Source: Engraulis encrasicolus (lineage: Eukaryota; Chordata; Actinopteri; Clupeiformes; Engraulidae). From it: a stretch of 64,000 nucleotides of DNA. The stretch lies in NCBI RefSeq assembly GCF_034702125.1, contig NC_085878.1, forward strand, positions 18,384,557 to 18,448,556. The letters run 5' to 3'. Under the pieces are notes generated by a model. It saw nothing but the letters and a program-made list of their open reading frames with translations, did no database searches and was not told the origin of the DNA. The stretch's first letter is position 1. Each line of letters opens with the position of its first letter. Positions 23,474 to 33,609 of this stretch are shown here, in pieces. The position numbers were made by a program, and so were the translations under genes.

Positions 23474-23781
23474 TATAGGTTCCCCACCACTATAAGGTAG
23501 GCTATTTTGTGCCAAATCAGTATAAACACTAAAACTCTGTAAAACTATAAAACACATCCCACAGCGCATTTAATTGCATGTCGAGTGAGCTGCAGAGCAT
23601 TGTAGAGAAAGACTCACAGCTCCTTAGTCTTTCTTTTCATATAGCCTAACCTCAAAGAAACCTCAAGTTTTCGCCACATAGTACTCTGCTTTCCTTGCAT
23701 ATGCAGTTTATAGATGGGCTGTTGCTCAGAGGAAAATGTAAGCTGTCCACTTCCTGTTCGCCGTTGAGTTGTCTTGGTGAG

Positions 23782-24060
23782 CAGGGCCGGATTAAAAGGG
23801 CCTGGGCCCCTAGGCTACATGTTGCTGTGGGCCCCCTCAGAAGGCATATTTCGATACAAATTTACATATGTCATAATTACGTGCTTGGAATTGAGGATAA
23901 CGGTTTACCAATTGTACTGTACCAACAACAGATACATTTTCAACAAGGCATCTTGTCACAATCCTGCAATTTTTCACTTTTGGCCAATCAGGGGCCCCCT
24001 GGCAGGTGGGGCCCCCTAGGCTGCAGTTATATCTAGCTTGTGTGTGTTAATCCGGCCCTG
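23782..24060. mobile_element. hAT-type MITE, 279 bp, 8-bp target duplication
   Basis: It starts CAGGGCCGGATTAA and ends TTAATCCGGCCCTG, exact inverted 14-mers. Flanks are TTGGTGAG (23,774-23,781) and TTGGTGGG (24,061-24,068), a duplication with one mismatch. Related, more decayed copies lie at 7,291 and 20,294. No coding content. Confidence 0.8.
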
Positions 24061-24369
24061 TTGGTGGGGGTAGGTGGGGTATTGAATTGCAATGATACAA
24101 TTAATAACACATATAATTCATGGTTGAAGATTAAAAGAACACATCTCTTTCCTATCACACACTTGATGTAACTGAGTGACTAGTCCAGCAGGCTTTGTCA
24201 AAACAATAATATTCAGTTGAATCAAACTATGAGATCTCAACTCGACCTCTTGGCAGCCTATCTTTTCCGCAATCATAAAAGACCCCTACTGATGCCTCAT
24301 TGCTGCTTGTGGTGAAGACAAAGGACGGCCGCTCCGGAAATCACAAGAGCCTTTTCAGAAAGAGACAAA

Positions 24370-26471
24370 ATGGGGGCCTACAATACTGTGCCACAGACTA
24401 TGAAGGTGTTGATGTTCCTCAGCCTGTTATCAGTAGGTAAGATGATGTCGACGAATACTCTATATTTTTCTTAATTTTATTTAGGAAATTGAAGATGATT
24501 GTACTAGGCTGCGTTTAGTGAATCAGTGGTGAATCAAGTAGTAGGCCTCTACCACACAGAAAATGTTAAACATTGATCTTTTAAATGTACCTCAAGCCTT
24601 TTATCTTTTTTTTTAAAGGAGAGGCGGTATTGGCTGTGTGTACTTTGTTTCAATGCTTTTAATCAACATTGCTTTGTATGGATGTGGTCACCCTTTGAAG
24701 TATGAACTATAATTTATTGTTGTCCCCTGTGCCTTGTTTGCATTTCAGTAATAGGAATGGAAGTGGTTCAATCTCCCGCCAGTCTTCAACTTATTGTGGG
24801 AGACACTGCCGAAATGAAGTGTTGTGTGGATCGACGAACGATCGAGCGAATCACATGGTTTAAAAAAGGGGATAAAACAGAGACATCAAGAGGATTGCGG
24901 ACGACAGACAGTGACAAGTGTTTCCTTCTAACTGTTCAAAGTGTTCAGGAAGAGGATTCTGGCCGTTATGTTTGTAGCGTAGTCCAGGAGAGACCCATGC
25001 TGATTGAGAGGCTTGGAGCTGGAACACAACTAACAGTGACTAGAAAGCCAACTCAGAAGCCAATTCCTCGTGACAAAGATGGTGAGAGATTACAGGACCA
25101 TGCGGCAGGTAGGCCTACATGTCAATTATATCTAAATTATATAAAAAAACTTTACAACCCATACTGATAATAAGAATATTTCACGCAGTGTTCTTGTTGG
25201 TTTGGGTTTTATGATTGTGACAGAATGTCATCATAAGCCAGTCAATTGTTGTCTTACAGGTGCAGTGGTGAACACGGTGCAAGAGGATGTGATCGTTTTT
25301 GCCTTGCGCTGTCTGCCCTTTGTCACACTAATGCTGGCCTCCTGCTACCTGAACAGAGATGACAAGAAAGAAAAAGTCAAAGGTAACTGAATAGCTTAAT
25401 ACCTATAATGTTGTTTCCCTTTTGAAAATGAAAACACAAAAAGCATTTTAGGGTTTGGATTATTGCTTAATGTGACTACAGACATGTCAAAGTGTCTTTG
25501 TAGATGCTAAAGCCACATTTGTGGACATTTCTTTTTTGCTTTATTTTGTTGACTTCATTGCCTTTCCTTGTCATCATCATCATTATCATCATCGCCATCA
25601 TCAGAAATTTGTCTTAATTTGCCAGATAGAAATCTGTGTACTCAATAACACAAATGTGAACATATGTAGACCTAAATGTGCTTGTGATTGGGTTAGCCCA
25701 TGGGTGCCCAACTTCTTAACCAGGGTGCGGTGAAAGTGATAGTGGGAAGGCCTCGGCCCAAAAATAAATTGCATGCGTAACATGGAACACATCTTAACTT
25801 TGATGAAAATGTGCATGCTTCATATAACTTCAGATGTTCAGATGATCCATATTTCCTCAAATAATACTAAAAGTGTTGACTAATAGTAGAAATACCTCAA
25901 CTAGCAGATAGAAACAGGATGGATGGAACAAAGGAAGGGAATCTTTGGCCCGCAGGCCCCACATTGGGCAGCTCTACAATGGATTTAATTCATTCATTTT
26001 CCTGATCTTTGTTATCCTTGAATTTCCCCCCAATTTTGCAGGCCTATTCCATGAAGTAATTATTAACATCTGATATTTACTTTAGGTGTACTTCTTGCTT
26101 ATGCAATTACCAAAAATCTTGCACAAAACAGTGCGGGATGATACCATGGGCAAGGGTCGAAGTTACTCCCTTTTGTTCCATTATATCACTAACTAACAGA
26201 TAATAGATTTCGTAGGCAAGTTAATTGTCATCCTTCCTCAGTCCGACAGGTGAAACCAACATCTGCTCATGTCCAGGGGGTGGCAGCAGAGGACAGCAGA
26301 CACCCACCAGAGGCCGTTGGCCACACAGAAGAGGAGGAAGAGAGGAGGCTGGGGGCAGAGGTCAAGGCTGAACGAGTGACAGTAGAAGTGGAGATGGAGA
26401 AAAGAGGAATAGAGGCACAGGCTGAAAGAGTGACAGTAGAAGTGGAAGTTGAGAAAGGCATCGGGGACTGA
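24370..26471 (+). CDS. Single V-domain immunoglobulin receptor with transmembrane arginine
   Basis: Four exons, 24370-24436, 24749-25108, 25260-25382, 26242-26471, all GT-AG, total 780 bases, 259 codons plus stop. Exon 1 encodes the signal peptide (hydrophobic VLMFLSLLSVVIG). Exon 2 encodes a V-set Ig domain: C47, W59, the DSGRYVC motif with C98, and a J-like strand GAGTQLTV at 112-119. Extra cysteines C48 and C80 could form a second bridge. Exon 3 encodes a transmembrane helix, about 153-173, with an arginine at 159, a feature of receptors that pair with ITAM adaptors such as DAP12. Exon 4 is an acidic 76-residue tail with two copies of AERVTVEVE and no tyrosine, so no ITIM or ITAM. A J-like motif after a V domain recalls NITR, CD8 and SIRP-type receptors of fish; exact orthology is not established. 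Confidence 0.75.
25701..25975. repeat. Degenerate hAT-like MITE in Ig gene intron
   Basis: TGGGTGCCCAACTTCTT on the left and ACATTGGGCAGCTCTAC on the right are weak inverted ends of the kind seen in hAT MITEs (compare 2,151). It lies in the intron before the tail exon. Boundaries are approximate. Confidence 0.4.
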
Positions 26472-27660
26472 GACAGGTGAAGCAGAGGCTGTTGAGGAGG
26501 CACTGCCTGAGACAGACATCAAACATGATAGGCCTAGAAGCCTCATTTTATAATCTGTATCTCTCTTTTGTCACCCACATACTTTTGCTTCTTAAGTGTT
26601 GAATAGGGCTACCTACACATGCTTTTTGGCAGCTCTGTGCCAAACCACGCAGGCCTTAACTCTTAGATCTACTCAGCTGAGCTTGCTTGATAAATGTTAC
26701 GGGAAAAAAAGACACTGGAAAACACTTCTGCTTTCTTCATCATGAGTTTCTTAACAAACAATAAATATAAATTTGGAATGACTTTCTGATCACTTGGTTA
26801 TATTGTTCTGTTCCGTTGTGTTGTCATACAAGAGCTAGGCACACATGTGGGACAAGCCTCAAGCCAGTTGATGTCACACACAGGAAGGGCTGTTCATTTT
26901 GCTGAACAACACAACAACATTGCTGAAAACCATAATAATTAAAATATTCCATAGAATAATGATAATAATAATAAGCAAATAATAATAGACAACACTAATA
27001 AAAATACAATAATAATAAAAATCAAAGAATACTACTATTATTATTACTTTTTATAGGCTTCTTAGTATTTTAATTCAATGTGCGCTTTCTTTGAGTTTTG
27101 GCCTATTTGTTGTAGCCATGAACAAACTCAACTTCAGCCTGAATCGCATCTCATTATGACATAACTCGGACCCTCTTCCAACATTCTAGTTGAAGCGCTA
27201 AAGTTCTAGTTTGAACTTCAACGTCCTATGTAGCATTTTATATTCATTTCGATAGCTGACACACACGAGACGAGCGATTTCCTTGATACCTGCGTTGAAA
27301 AACTTTTCTCTGCAGTGACTTTTGGTTCATTCAGTGAATTATATTTCAACGCATGATTTCTGGATCTCTTTTTCATTCAATGATGCTTTTGGCTAATGTT
27401 TTAACTCCGGATTCTGGTCGTCGACCTCTCTCGGCTGATAATTTACCTCCGGATTCTGCTCGTCCATGCCGCAGTAACAATACGCACAATAATACGCAAA
27501 GTTTTGTTTTTACTGAAGTGCAGGGCCGAGGTAACCTGGTTCTCACGCAGACTAGTTTAACAAAGATGCACGAAGCGCGAAGGGTCTGCGTGAGAGCCAC
27601 AGTAACTCGGGCCATTCGTGAAGTCTTTACGAGAAAAGCAGAAAAAAAAATCAACTTTAA
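26472..27660. other. 3' flank of Ig gene, AT-rich DNA
   Basis: AATAAA at 26,760-26,765, about 290 bases after the stop, is a likely polyadenylation signal for the Ig gene. From 26,940 to 27,050 there is a degenerate (AAT)n tract. A 141-codon open frame at 27,353-27,778 has no domain I recognise and overlaps repeats, so I do not call it a gene. Confidence 0.45.
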
Positions 27661-27715
27661 GCCTCGTGGTGCCTTTACGAATAGCCTCGTGGTGCCTTTA
27701 CGAATAGCCTCGTGG
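27661..27715 (+). repeat. 23-bp direct repeat, about 2.4 copies
   Basis: GCCTCGTGGTGCCTTTACG is followed by AATA and repeated at once, then a third GCCTCGTGGT begins. A short local tandem duplication. Confidence 0.7.
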
Positions 27716-27727
27716 TTGGGCGGCGAA

Positions 27728-27987
27728 AGATGGTTTGTGCACAGCGTTTATTTTTCCTGCACAAACATGCACAAATGAAGCACAAATGATTCCAACCATT
27801 TTTGAGTCATTTAGATGTTGACGGGGTGCTGAGTGACCTACTTTCAAAAAATTAAAACTTAAATAGCATAAAAACGATTTGTGCACTAACGTTATTTTTG
27901 CCTGCACAAATTATTCCAACCATTTTTGAGTCATTTGGATGTTGATGGGGTGCTGAGTGACCTACTTTCAAAAAATCTAAAACTTAA
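27728..27987 (+). repeat. TTTGTGCACAAA tandem array, left part
   Basis: Two units about 144 bases apart (TTTGTGC at 27,734 and 27,878). Each holds a TTTGTGCAC palindrome, CCTGCACAAA, ATTCCAACCATTTTTGAGTC and GGGTGCTGAGTGACCTACTT in the same order. The array stops abruptly at AACTTAA, where family K copy 2 begins, and resumes at 47,777. Confidence 0.75.
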
Positions 27988-28329
27988 AGGGGTCCTATTA
28001 TGCTTTTTCATGTCCACTACCCATTTATTGGGTTACACAGCATCTGCACAGCTTGGTGAAAGCTGCATTTCACAAATTAGCTTCTTGGGGGAGAATTTCT
28101 CTGCCGCAGGAACGCTATTTCTCAACTGCCAGAGAACGCGTGGTTGGGTTTTCAACATTCTATAGCTTTTGTTTCCTGTACGGGTCTACGTCATGCTGTA
28201 CCTAACATTGCTGCTTATGGGATGGAGTGTTGACGATGTCACAGAGACAGTAGACCTAATGCGCATTTGTTCATCGCAGCCGCACACTCTTAGAATTAGG
28301 AGAGCCTCAAGGCACCCTCTTGCCTAATA

Positions 28330-28424
28330 GGTTCCTGGATGAACCTTTTGCAGATTTTCTTGAAACAGGGTTCCTGGACGAACCTCTTGAAGATTGTCTA
28401 GGCACAGGGTTCCTCGAGGAACCA
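28330..28424. repeat. Three 39-bp units of a GGTTCCTGGA hairpin
   Basis: GGTTCC occurs at 28,330, 28,369 and 28,408, exactly 39 bases apart, and each copy starts with a small hairpin (GGTTCCTGGATGAACC, GGTTCCTGGACGAACC, GGTTCCTCGAGGAACC). Because 39 is divisible by three, the open frame here repeats 13 residues (FLDEP...). It follows CACACTCTTAGAATTAGG at the break in K copy 2, so it belongs to the end of an inserted transposon. Confidence 0.65.
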
Positions 28425-29794
28425 CCTGCCTCCGCGAGCTACCTTCGAATCGAATGGCCTCTTTTAACTTCAACGGTTTCTTATTTTCTTCAGTTGAGAC
28501 TCGTCAGCAACGGCATAAAGGTTAGTGTTATCTATTTGTTTAAGACATCTAACTTTAAAAAAAAAAATCAAAAGCACTGAAAACATTTCTCAGTTGATAA
28601 TATTGTGCGATGCATAATTCCACTGTATCTCCACCGTGGCGATTGAATGTTTCATTCAATGTAACATTGTATCAAATGGCTGCAGTATGGTGTTATAATG
28701 TGGACAAAAGGTCCACGAGCGCCACTTACTGTACACGCGAGGTATTTTATTCTGCGCGCGCGCGTAGACACTGTCGCGCGCGCGATTTTGCTCTGCGCGC
28801 GCGCGCAAACGCTGCCACGCGCGCGCAAACACCGTCTCACGCGCGAGAGGTGACATGAATTTCCTCACGCGCGCGAGCAGAAATATGAATATTTAAATTA
28901 TCTCCTCCCACTGGTTAGCATAACAAATGAGGCGGAAGTTTGTTTAGTCCATAGTAGTCAAACACAGAGATCTCAGATCTCAATTGCTGATAGACTATCG
29001 TTGCTACGGTGACTGCAAACGACCACCTTTGAAACACAACTGAAACGCAACTCACGGCTGCGCTGACAAGGGCATTCACCTCTTTATTAGTAAACCCATT
29101 TTATTTTTTGGTGGATGAAAACATTGTGTCAATATGCTATGTCTATGTTCGCCTTATTCACCCGGAACGTTCTAAAGACGTTGAGGGGTACACTTCAGGG
29201 GTACATTCGGCAACGCACCAGCTGTCATGCCGCCTCACTTTTGTGTGCCCAAATGTTCGTCCTCAAAGATAAAAAAAAATCCTACCGTGGACAGACTTTC
29301 CACCGTTTCCCCAAAGAGCAGGCACTTCGCCGTGAATGTATAAATCACATCAAGAGGGATCCTGGTCCATATTTCAAGGTAAGATGCAAAATTATGTTCA
29401 ATCATACGCATTAGCTAGCACAAATAAGCTAGCTCGCCAAACTTGTCATGACTCATGTAGCCTAATGACGCGAATGCCTCGGTGAAATAAAAAAAATATG
29501 AATGTGTAATTACACAACGCTACATTTATATGATATTTCCAGATCGCTATTTTCAAGATTAGGCTTTTAATTGTGTGGTAAGCGATCCGATGGCCATTGG
29601 TTTTGTGCTACCAGAAGCAGTAGCATAGGCCTACTTGATTCCCTGATTGTCGCTCCCAACGCAGGACGCTCCCCGGTCAGCTCGCTCCCTCTAGCCAGAC
29701 TATCGATCCCACCGCCATATAACGAAGCTAGTTATCTTTTTGATGTTAGTTTTTTTGTTTCTAACCCTAAACCTAACCATAACCCCAAACCTAA

Positions 29795-30052
29795 TGTAAC
29801 GGAGGCTAACTAGCACAGAGTTGGCGTGGAACGTTGGTAAACCTCCCTCCGATAGCCTCATACAGTCTCGTGCCGTTGGGCCGAGAGACTAGTCTCTTGG
29901 CCCAGCGGTATCGTACTGTGTCTCCCATTCCGAACCGTTGTAGTTGACGAGGTCGCACGTTCGATCCCCGAGGGGGGTGAACAGGTGCAAGATGACCTCC
30001 GTCACAGTGGTGCCGTGTGACCCGGGATGGGAGTGAGGTTTAAGGGGGAGAG
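29795..30052 (+). mobile_element. tRNA-derived SINE, copy 1 of a tandem pair
   Basis: It begins TGTAACGGAGGCTAACTAGC. The internal promoter is tRNA-like: an A-box-type TTGGCCCAGCGGTATCG and a B box GTTCGATCCCC. It ends in GTGACCCGGGATGGGAGTG and a purine-rich tail, and the next copy starts at once. A third copy lies at 60,410. The head could derive from a tRNA, but the region does not fold as a full tRNA. Confidence 0.7.
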
Positions 30053-30265
30053 TGTAACGGAGGCTAACTAGCACAGAGTTGGCGTGGAACGTTGGTAAAC
30101 CTCCCTCCGATAGCCTCATACAGTCTCGTGCCGTTGGGCCGAGAGACTAGTCTCTTGGCCCAGCGGTATCGTACTGTGTCTCCCATTCCGAACCGTTGTA
30201 GTTGACGAGGTCGCACGTTCGATCCCCGAGGGGGGTGAACAGGTGCAAGATGACCTCCGTCACAC
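30053..30265 (+). mobile_element. tRNA-derived SINE, copy 2 of a tandem pair
   Basis: Nearly identical to 29,795-30,009 over its length, but without the 45-base GTGGTGCCGTGTGACCC tail. The head-to-tail arrangement suggests either insertion of one copy into the other's end or unequal duplication. Confidence 0.7.
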
Positions 30266-30626
30266 TAACCCTAAATTGCTTGTATGTGGCAGTGTATGAT
30301 AATACGTGAAATATAATCGGGTGGGACTACACGTCCGGGAGTGATAGAAACACCTGGGACTACACGTCCGGGAGCGATCTCAGTTGGGAGTGTCCATCTA
30401 CCTCCTAGCCTACTTGTGCCAAAATCAAGTTGTTTTGCTAACGAACTAAAATGCATACCCTGGTATTTATGGTTACAGATCAACGCTGAGACCAAGGTTT
30501 GCTCTGAGCACTTTGAGAAGCAGTGTTTTGTAAAGACCGCCCGTGGTATCACAAAGGATGCCGTGCCACTTTGTTCGCCTGGACTTCAGAGAGGCCAAAG
30601 AGGAGAATCATCATTCGCAGACCGAG

Positions 30627-32346
30627 GTTAGTTTGTTCAGTCAATATTCAACTGACATGTGTTTAGCAACCCTCTAATAATAATAATAATAAACTGAGCA
30701 TAACCGCGTTCGTCCCGCGACCGTTCCGCCTTGGTATGTTTTGACCCCTTACATATCGCACGAAGCAAAGCGCTCAGGCCTGGGCAGGTTGCCGTGGCAA
30801 CGCTTCGCACAGCCCTGGCTGGTAGAGCTGTGAAGGATTTTGAATGCCAGACAGCCAGTAGGGTACAGGGTACAGTACAGGGTAAGCTCGCTTTCATGCT
30901 GTTATTGAGAATTTGATTGAATGAGCAGGCGTTGTAAACTATTCTATGCATCAAAAAGCCCTATGTTCTGCGCAGTGCTCCTCCCTCCGAGTCCAGTGAC
31001 TTTTTAATAACTCACTTTTCTAAAGTTTTAACTTGGATTTCTGTCACGTTTAAACGCCACCGCTCCTGGATCTCTCTCTATGCTGTGCCCTGCCTAGTAT
31101 TTCTGAGTCCCCCCGAAATAGGCTGTCTGCATTCTCTTTTTTAATGCACTGGGCCCTTTCTTTCAAATTAGTCAGTTTGTTTCAGATCTTGTCATTTCTG
31201 CTATAGGTGACTGCTCAAGATGTGGCTTCCTGTAGTTCAGAGATAGTTTTCAAAACTGCCTCAAGCTTATGTTGTAGTGTTAAGAATAAACAGGTGTGGA
31301 ACATATGGCCTATATTTGAATAGTTGTGGGAATAACTGTGGGAACATGGAGCAGCAAGAATAAGCTGTGGGACCAATGGGCTGTGGGAACATAGAGCAGC
31401 TGACCCCCAACAGGGTCTTCATGGTTGTATGACCTGAATACATTTTCAAAGCGGAGCCACAGGATGCGGACTTCTACTCTTTTCCACTATTAGACGCGCC
31501 TTTGTCCTGCACCTGGCCTCAGCGAGGTGGGATGTGCATACTCTTACTTTTATAAAAATGTTGTATATTGACCACTAATTCTGTGCATGCTGTCATACAG
31601 AGATGATGACCCATTCCTGAAGTTGGACGCCAGAATGCAGGAAGGTGCTGTTTAAGAGCCTAGGTAGGTATTTGCTCTCAAGACACTTGTCTGCGACAAT
31701 TTAGGAAACACTGTCAAAGTGTGTGAATGACGAAGACCAGCTTACAATGTTTTCTCTTCTCTTTTCTTTTGTTTCTGTGCTGTGTGGGACATGTTTGACA
31801 TGTAAATAGACCACTAGGCTAGTTCAGTTGTTGGCGGTGGATTTATGTTGATTATAAATACAAGTCCTTTAGTAGGCTAGTAGGCTAACTAATTAATGCG
31901 AGCATGACCTACTGTGTCATGCTAAACAAGCAGGAAGCTGGGCATTCTTGGCGACTCTGAGAACTATAATACAGGCCAAGTCGTCATTGTTATAAGATGG
32001 TAATAACATCATCAAATATTTGCCCTGTTGAATGGATGTACGTTTTTGCGTCACATCCTGTTGATGCTAAAATTACGTGCACTGTTACATCAAGATCCAT
32101 GAACTTGTCAGCAGTGCAGCCAGCCTTCTTTCTATGGTCGTAATGTAATCGTTTACAGCTCTCGAAATGAGCAGACAGCTCAGCTGCTTGGTGCATACTC
32201 TTACCAATCGGTCTATATTATTCCCTCTTGCATTATTTATTTTCAGGCGGTGGAAGAAGCACTTGCAGGTATGCTACCGACCAGGCTCCTCAACATCAAT
32301 CCGAGACGGAAGATGAACCGGGATGAAGCAGTTAGATTGAGGTAAA
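30627..32346. other. Interior of THAP element, no further exon certain
   Basis: A short possible exon at 32,248-32,341 (AVEEALAGMLPTRLLNINPR) has an acceptor TTTCAG and donor GTAAAC, but I cannot assign it. GTGGGAACATGGAGCAGC words at 31,340-31,395 match the repeat inside wdr76 intron at 18,400-18,560. An (ATA)n run lies at 30,676-30,692. Confidence 0.35.
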
Positions 32347-33609
32347 CATCTACACACCCCTGTTCAAATTCCAGGTTTTTGTTACGTAAAAAATGACAGA
32401 AAACAAACTTAAAGCTTTAAAAGGGAAGAATAGAAAATAAAACTTCTATTAACATTGTTGCATAAATATGCACACCCTTAAACTAATACCTTGTTGCAGC
32501 ACCTTTGGCTTCTATCACCGCACTCAGTCTTTTGGGTAAGAGTCTATCAGCATGGCAAACATAGAAGTGACAATATTTGTACACGTATCTTTGCAAAAAG
32601 TACTCCAAATCTGACAGATTGCGAATGCATCTCATCTGCACAGTCCTCCTCAGATTGCCCAACAGATGTTCTGTGTCATACAGGACTGAACTCTCCCACT
32701 CCCAGTCCAGGTCTCTGCGGTCTTCTGAAAAGGACAATCTCATCATCCCCCGAGCCAGACTCCGTACTGTTGGTGACAGAGCTTTTTGTGTTGCTGCCCC
32801 CACGCTCTGGAACAGTCTACCTCCCAACATCGGCCGGCCCCCCACACTGGCTACGTTGAAATCACATCTATTCACAGAGGCATATGGACTTTAACTTCAC
32901 TGGCCCATCCCCTCCCCCTTTATGCCACTGCAATGGCCCCTGTTCTAAATTCCAACCTCCATGACTTAAGCCCCAGTTACAACTGAAGAACGATAATCAC
33001 ATAGCATGATGCTGTCACCTTCATGCTTCACTTTATGCTTGGTGTTACCTTGGCAATGAGGTGTTGTTACCTTTTGTAATTATGTCCAAAATGTTAAACC
33101 TCGGTTTCACCTGACCATAATACATCTTCCCACATGCATTTGGGAGATTACAGAAGTATTTTTTGCAAAATGTACTCCACCAAGATTTAACTTTTTGGTC
33201 ATAATTCGAAAGGGTATATTTGGCACAAAACATCACCCCAACAATACCATACTTTAAGTGAAGGGAGCCTTGTTGAGTGTTGGGTGATCTGAGGAGGACT
33301 GACTGTGGGAGATTGCACTCGCAATCTTTCTGATTTGGAGGGCTTTGCAAAGAGGGGTGAACGAATATTGCCATATTAATGTGTGCCATGCTGAGACTCT
33401 TACCCACAAAAGACTGTGCTGTAATGAAGGCCAAAGGTGCTGCAACTAAGTATTAATTTAAGGGCGTGTACATTTTTGCATTGCATTGCATTGATTAATA
33501 GTTTCGATTGAAGGAGGGAAAAGCTGTGAATTTATTTGTCTTTCTATTTTTTTTACATCACAAAAACCTGACATTTGAAGAGGGGTGTGTAGACTTTTGG
33601 GAGCCACTG
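32347..33609. mobile_element. Tc1-like element, left tip missing, interrupted by LINE fragment
   Basis: The right end (GGTGTGTAGACTTTTGGGAG ... CACTG, followed by TA at 33,610) is complete. The left end starts inside the repeat at CATCTACACACCCCTG. The arms are long: the left arm to about 32,665 pairs with about 33,265-33,609, including GCAGCACCTTTGGC / GCCAAAGGTGCTGC-type words and TGGGTAAGAGTC. The interior carries the antisense of decayed Tc1 transposase DNA. Non-functional. Confidence 0.65.
32670..32985 (+). pseudogene. C-terminal reverse transcriptase fragment of a non-LTR retrotransposon
   Basis: The frame reads YRTELSHSQSRSLRSS ... PRARLRTVGDRAFCVAAPTLWNSLPPNI ... LKSHLF. The pattern 'G.RAF...AP.LWNSLP..I' followed by 'FK..LK..LF' is the familiar C-terminus of L2/Rex1/CR1-type LINE proteins in fish. 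Only this end is present and it sits inside the Tc1-like element, so it is a 5'-truncated insertion. Exact clade is not determined. Confidence 0.75.

Larger units (their letters stand above)
29227..30626 (+). pseudogene. THAP zinc-finger domain, two exons, frameshifted
   Basis: Exon 1, 29,227-29,378, starts MPPHFCVPKCSSSK and gives the first zinc ligands (C-x3-C). Its second half, TFHRFPKEQALRREC...RDPGPYFK, is in another frame; the shift falls at an A-run near 29,271-29,279. Exon 2, 30,479-30,626, continues with KVCSEHF (the C-x2-H ligand pair) and DAVPLCSP, equivalent to the AVPTIF end of THAP domains. The donor AAG|GTAAG and an acceptor TTACAG support splicing. THAP domains bind DNA as C2CH fingers in transposases and in host regulators. 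The frameshift and the lack of downstream catalytic domains argue for a pseudogene; a homopolymer sequencing error is the alternative. Confidence 0.65.

Noticed and set aside
27728..27987. CRISPR-like spaced palindromes
   Set aside because: Units are about 120-145 bases with similar 'spacers', in a eukaryotic genome; it is an ordinary tandem array.
29910..29960. tRNA gene suggested by A- and B-box-like words
   Set aside because: The segment belongs to a repeated SINE family (also at 30,168 and 60,590); acceptor and anticodon stems do not form a full cloverleaf.
32483..32875. 130-codon minus-strand open frame
   Set aside because: Antisense of the LINE reverse transcriptase fragment and the Tc1 arm; no protein similarity of its own.
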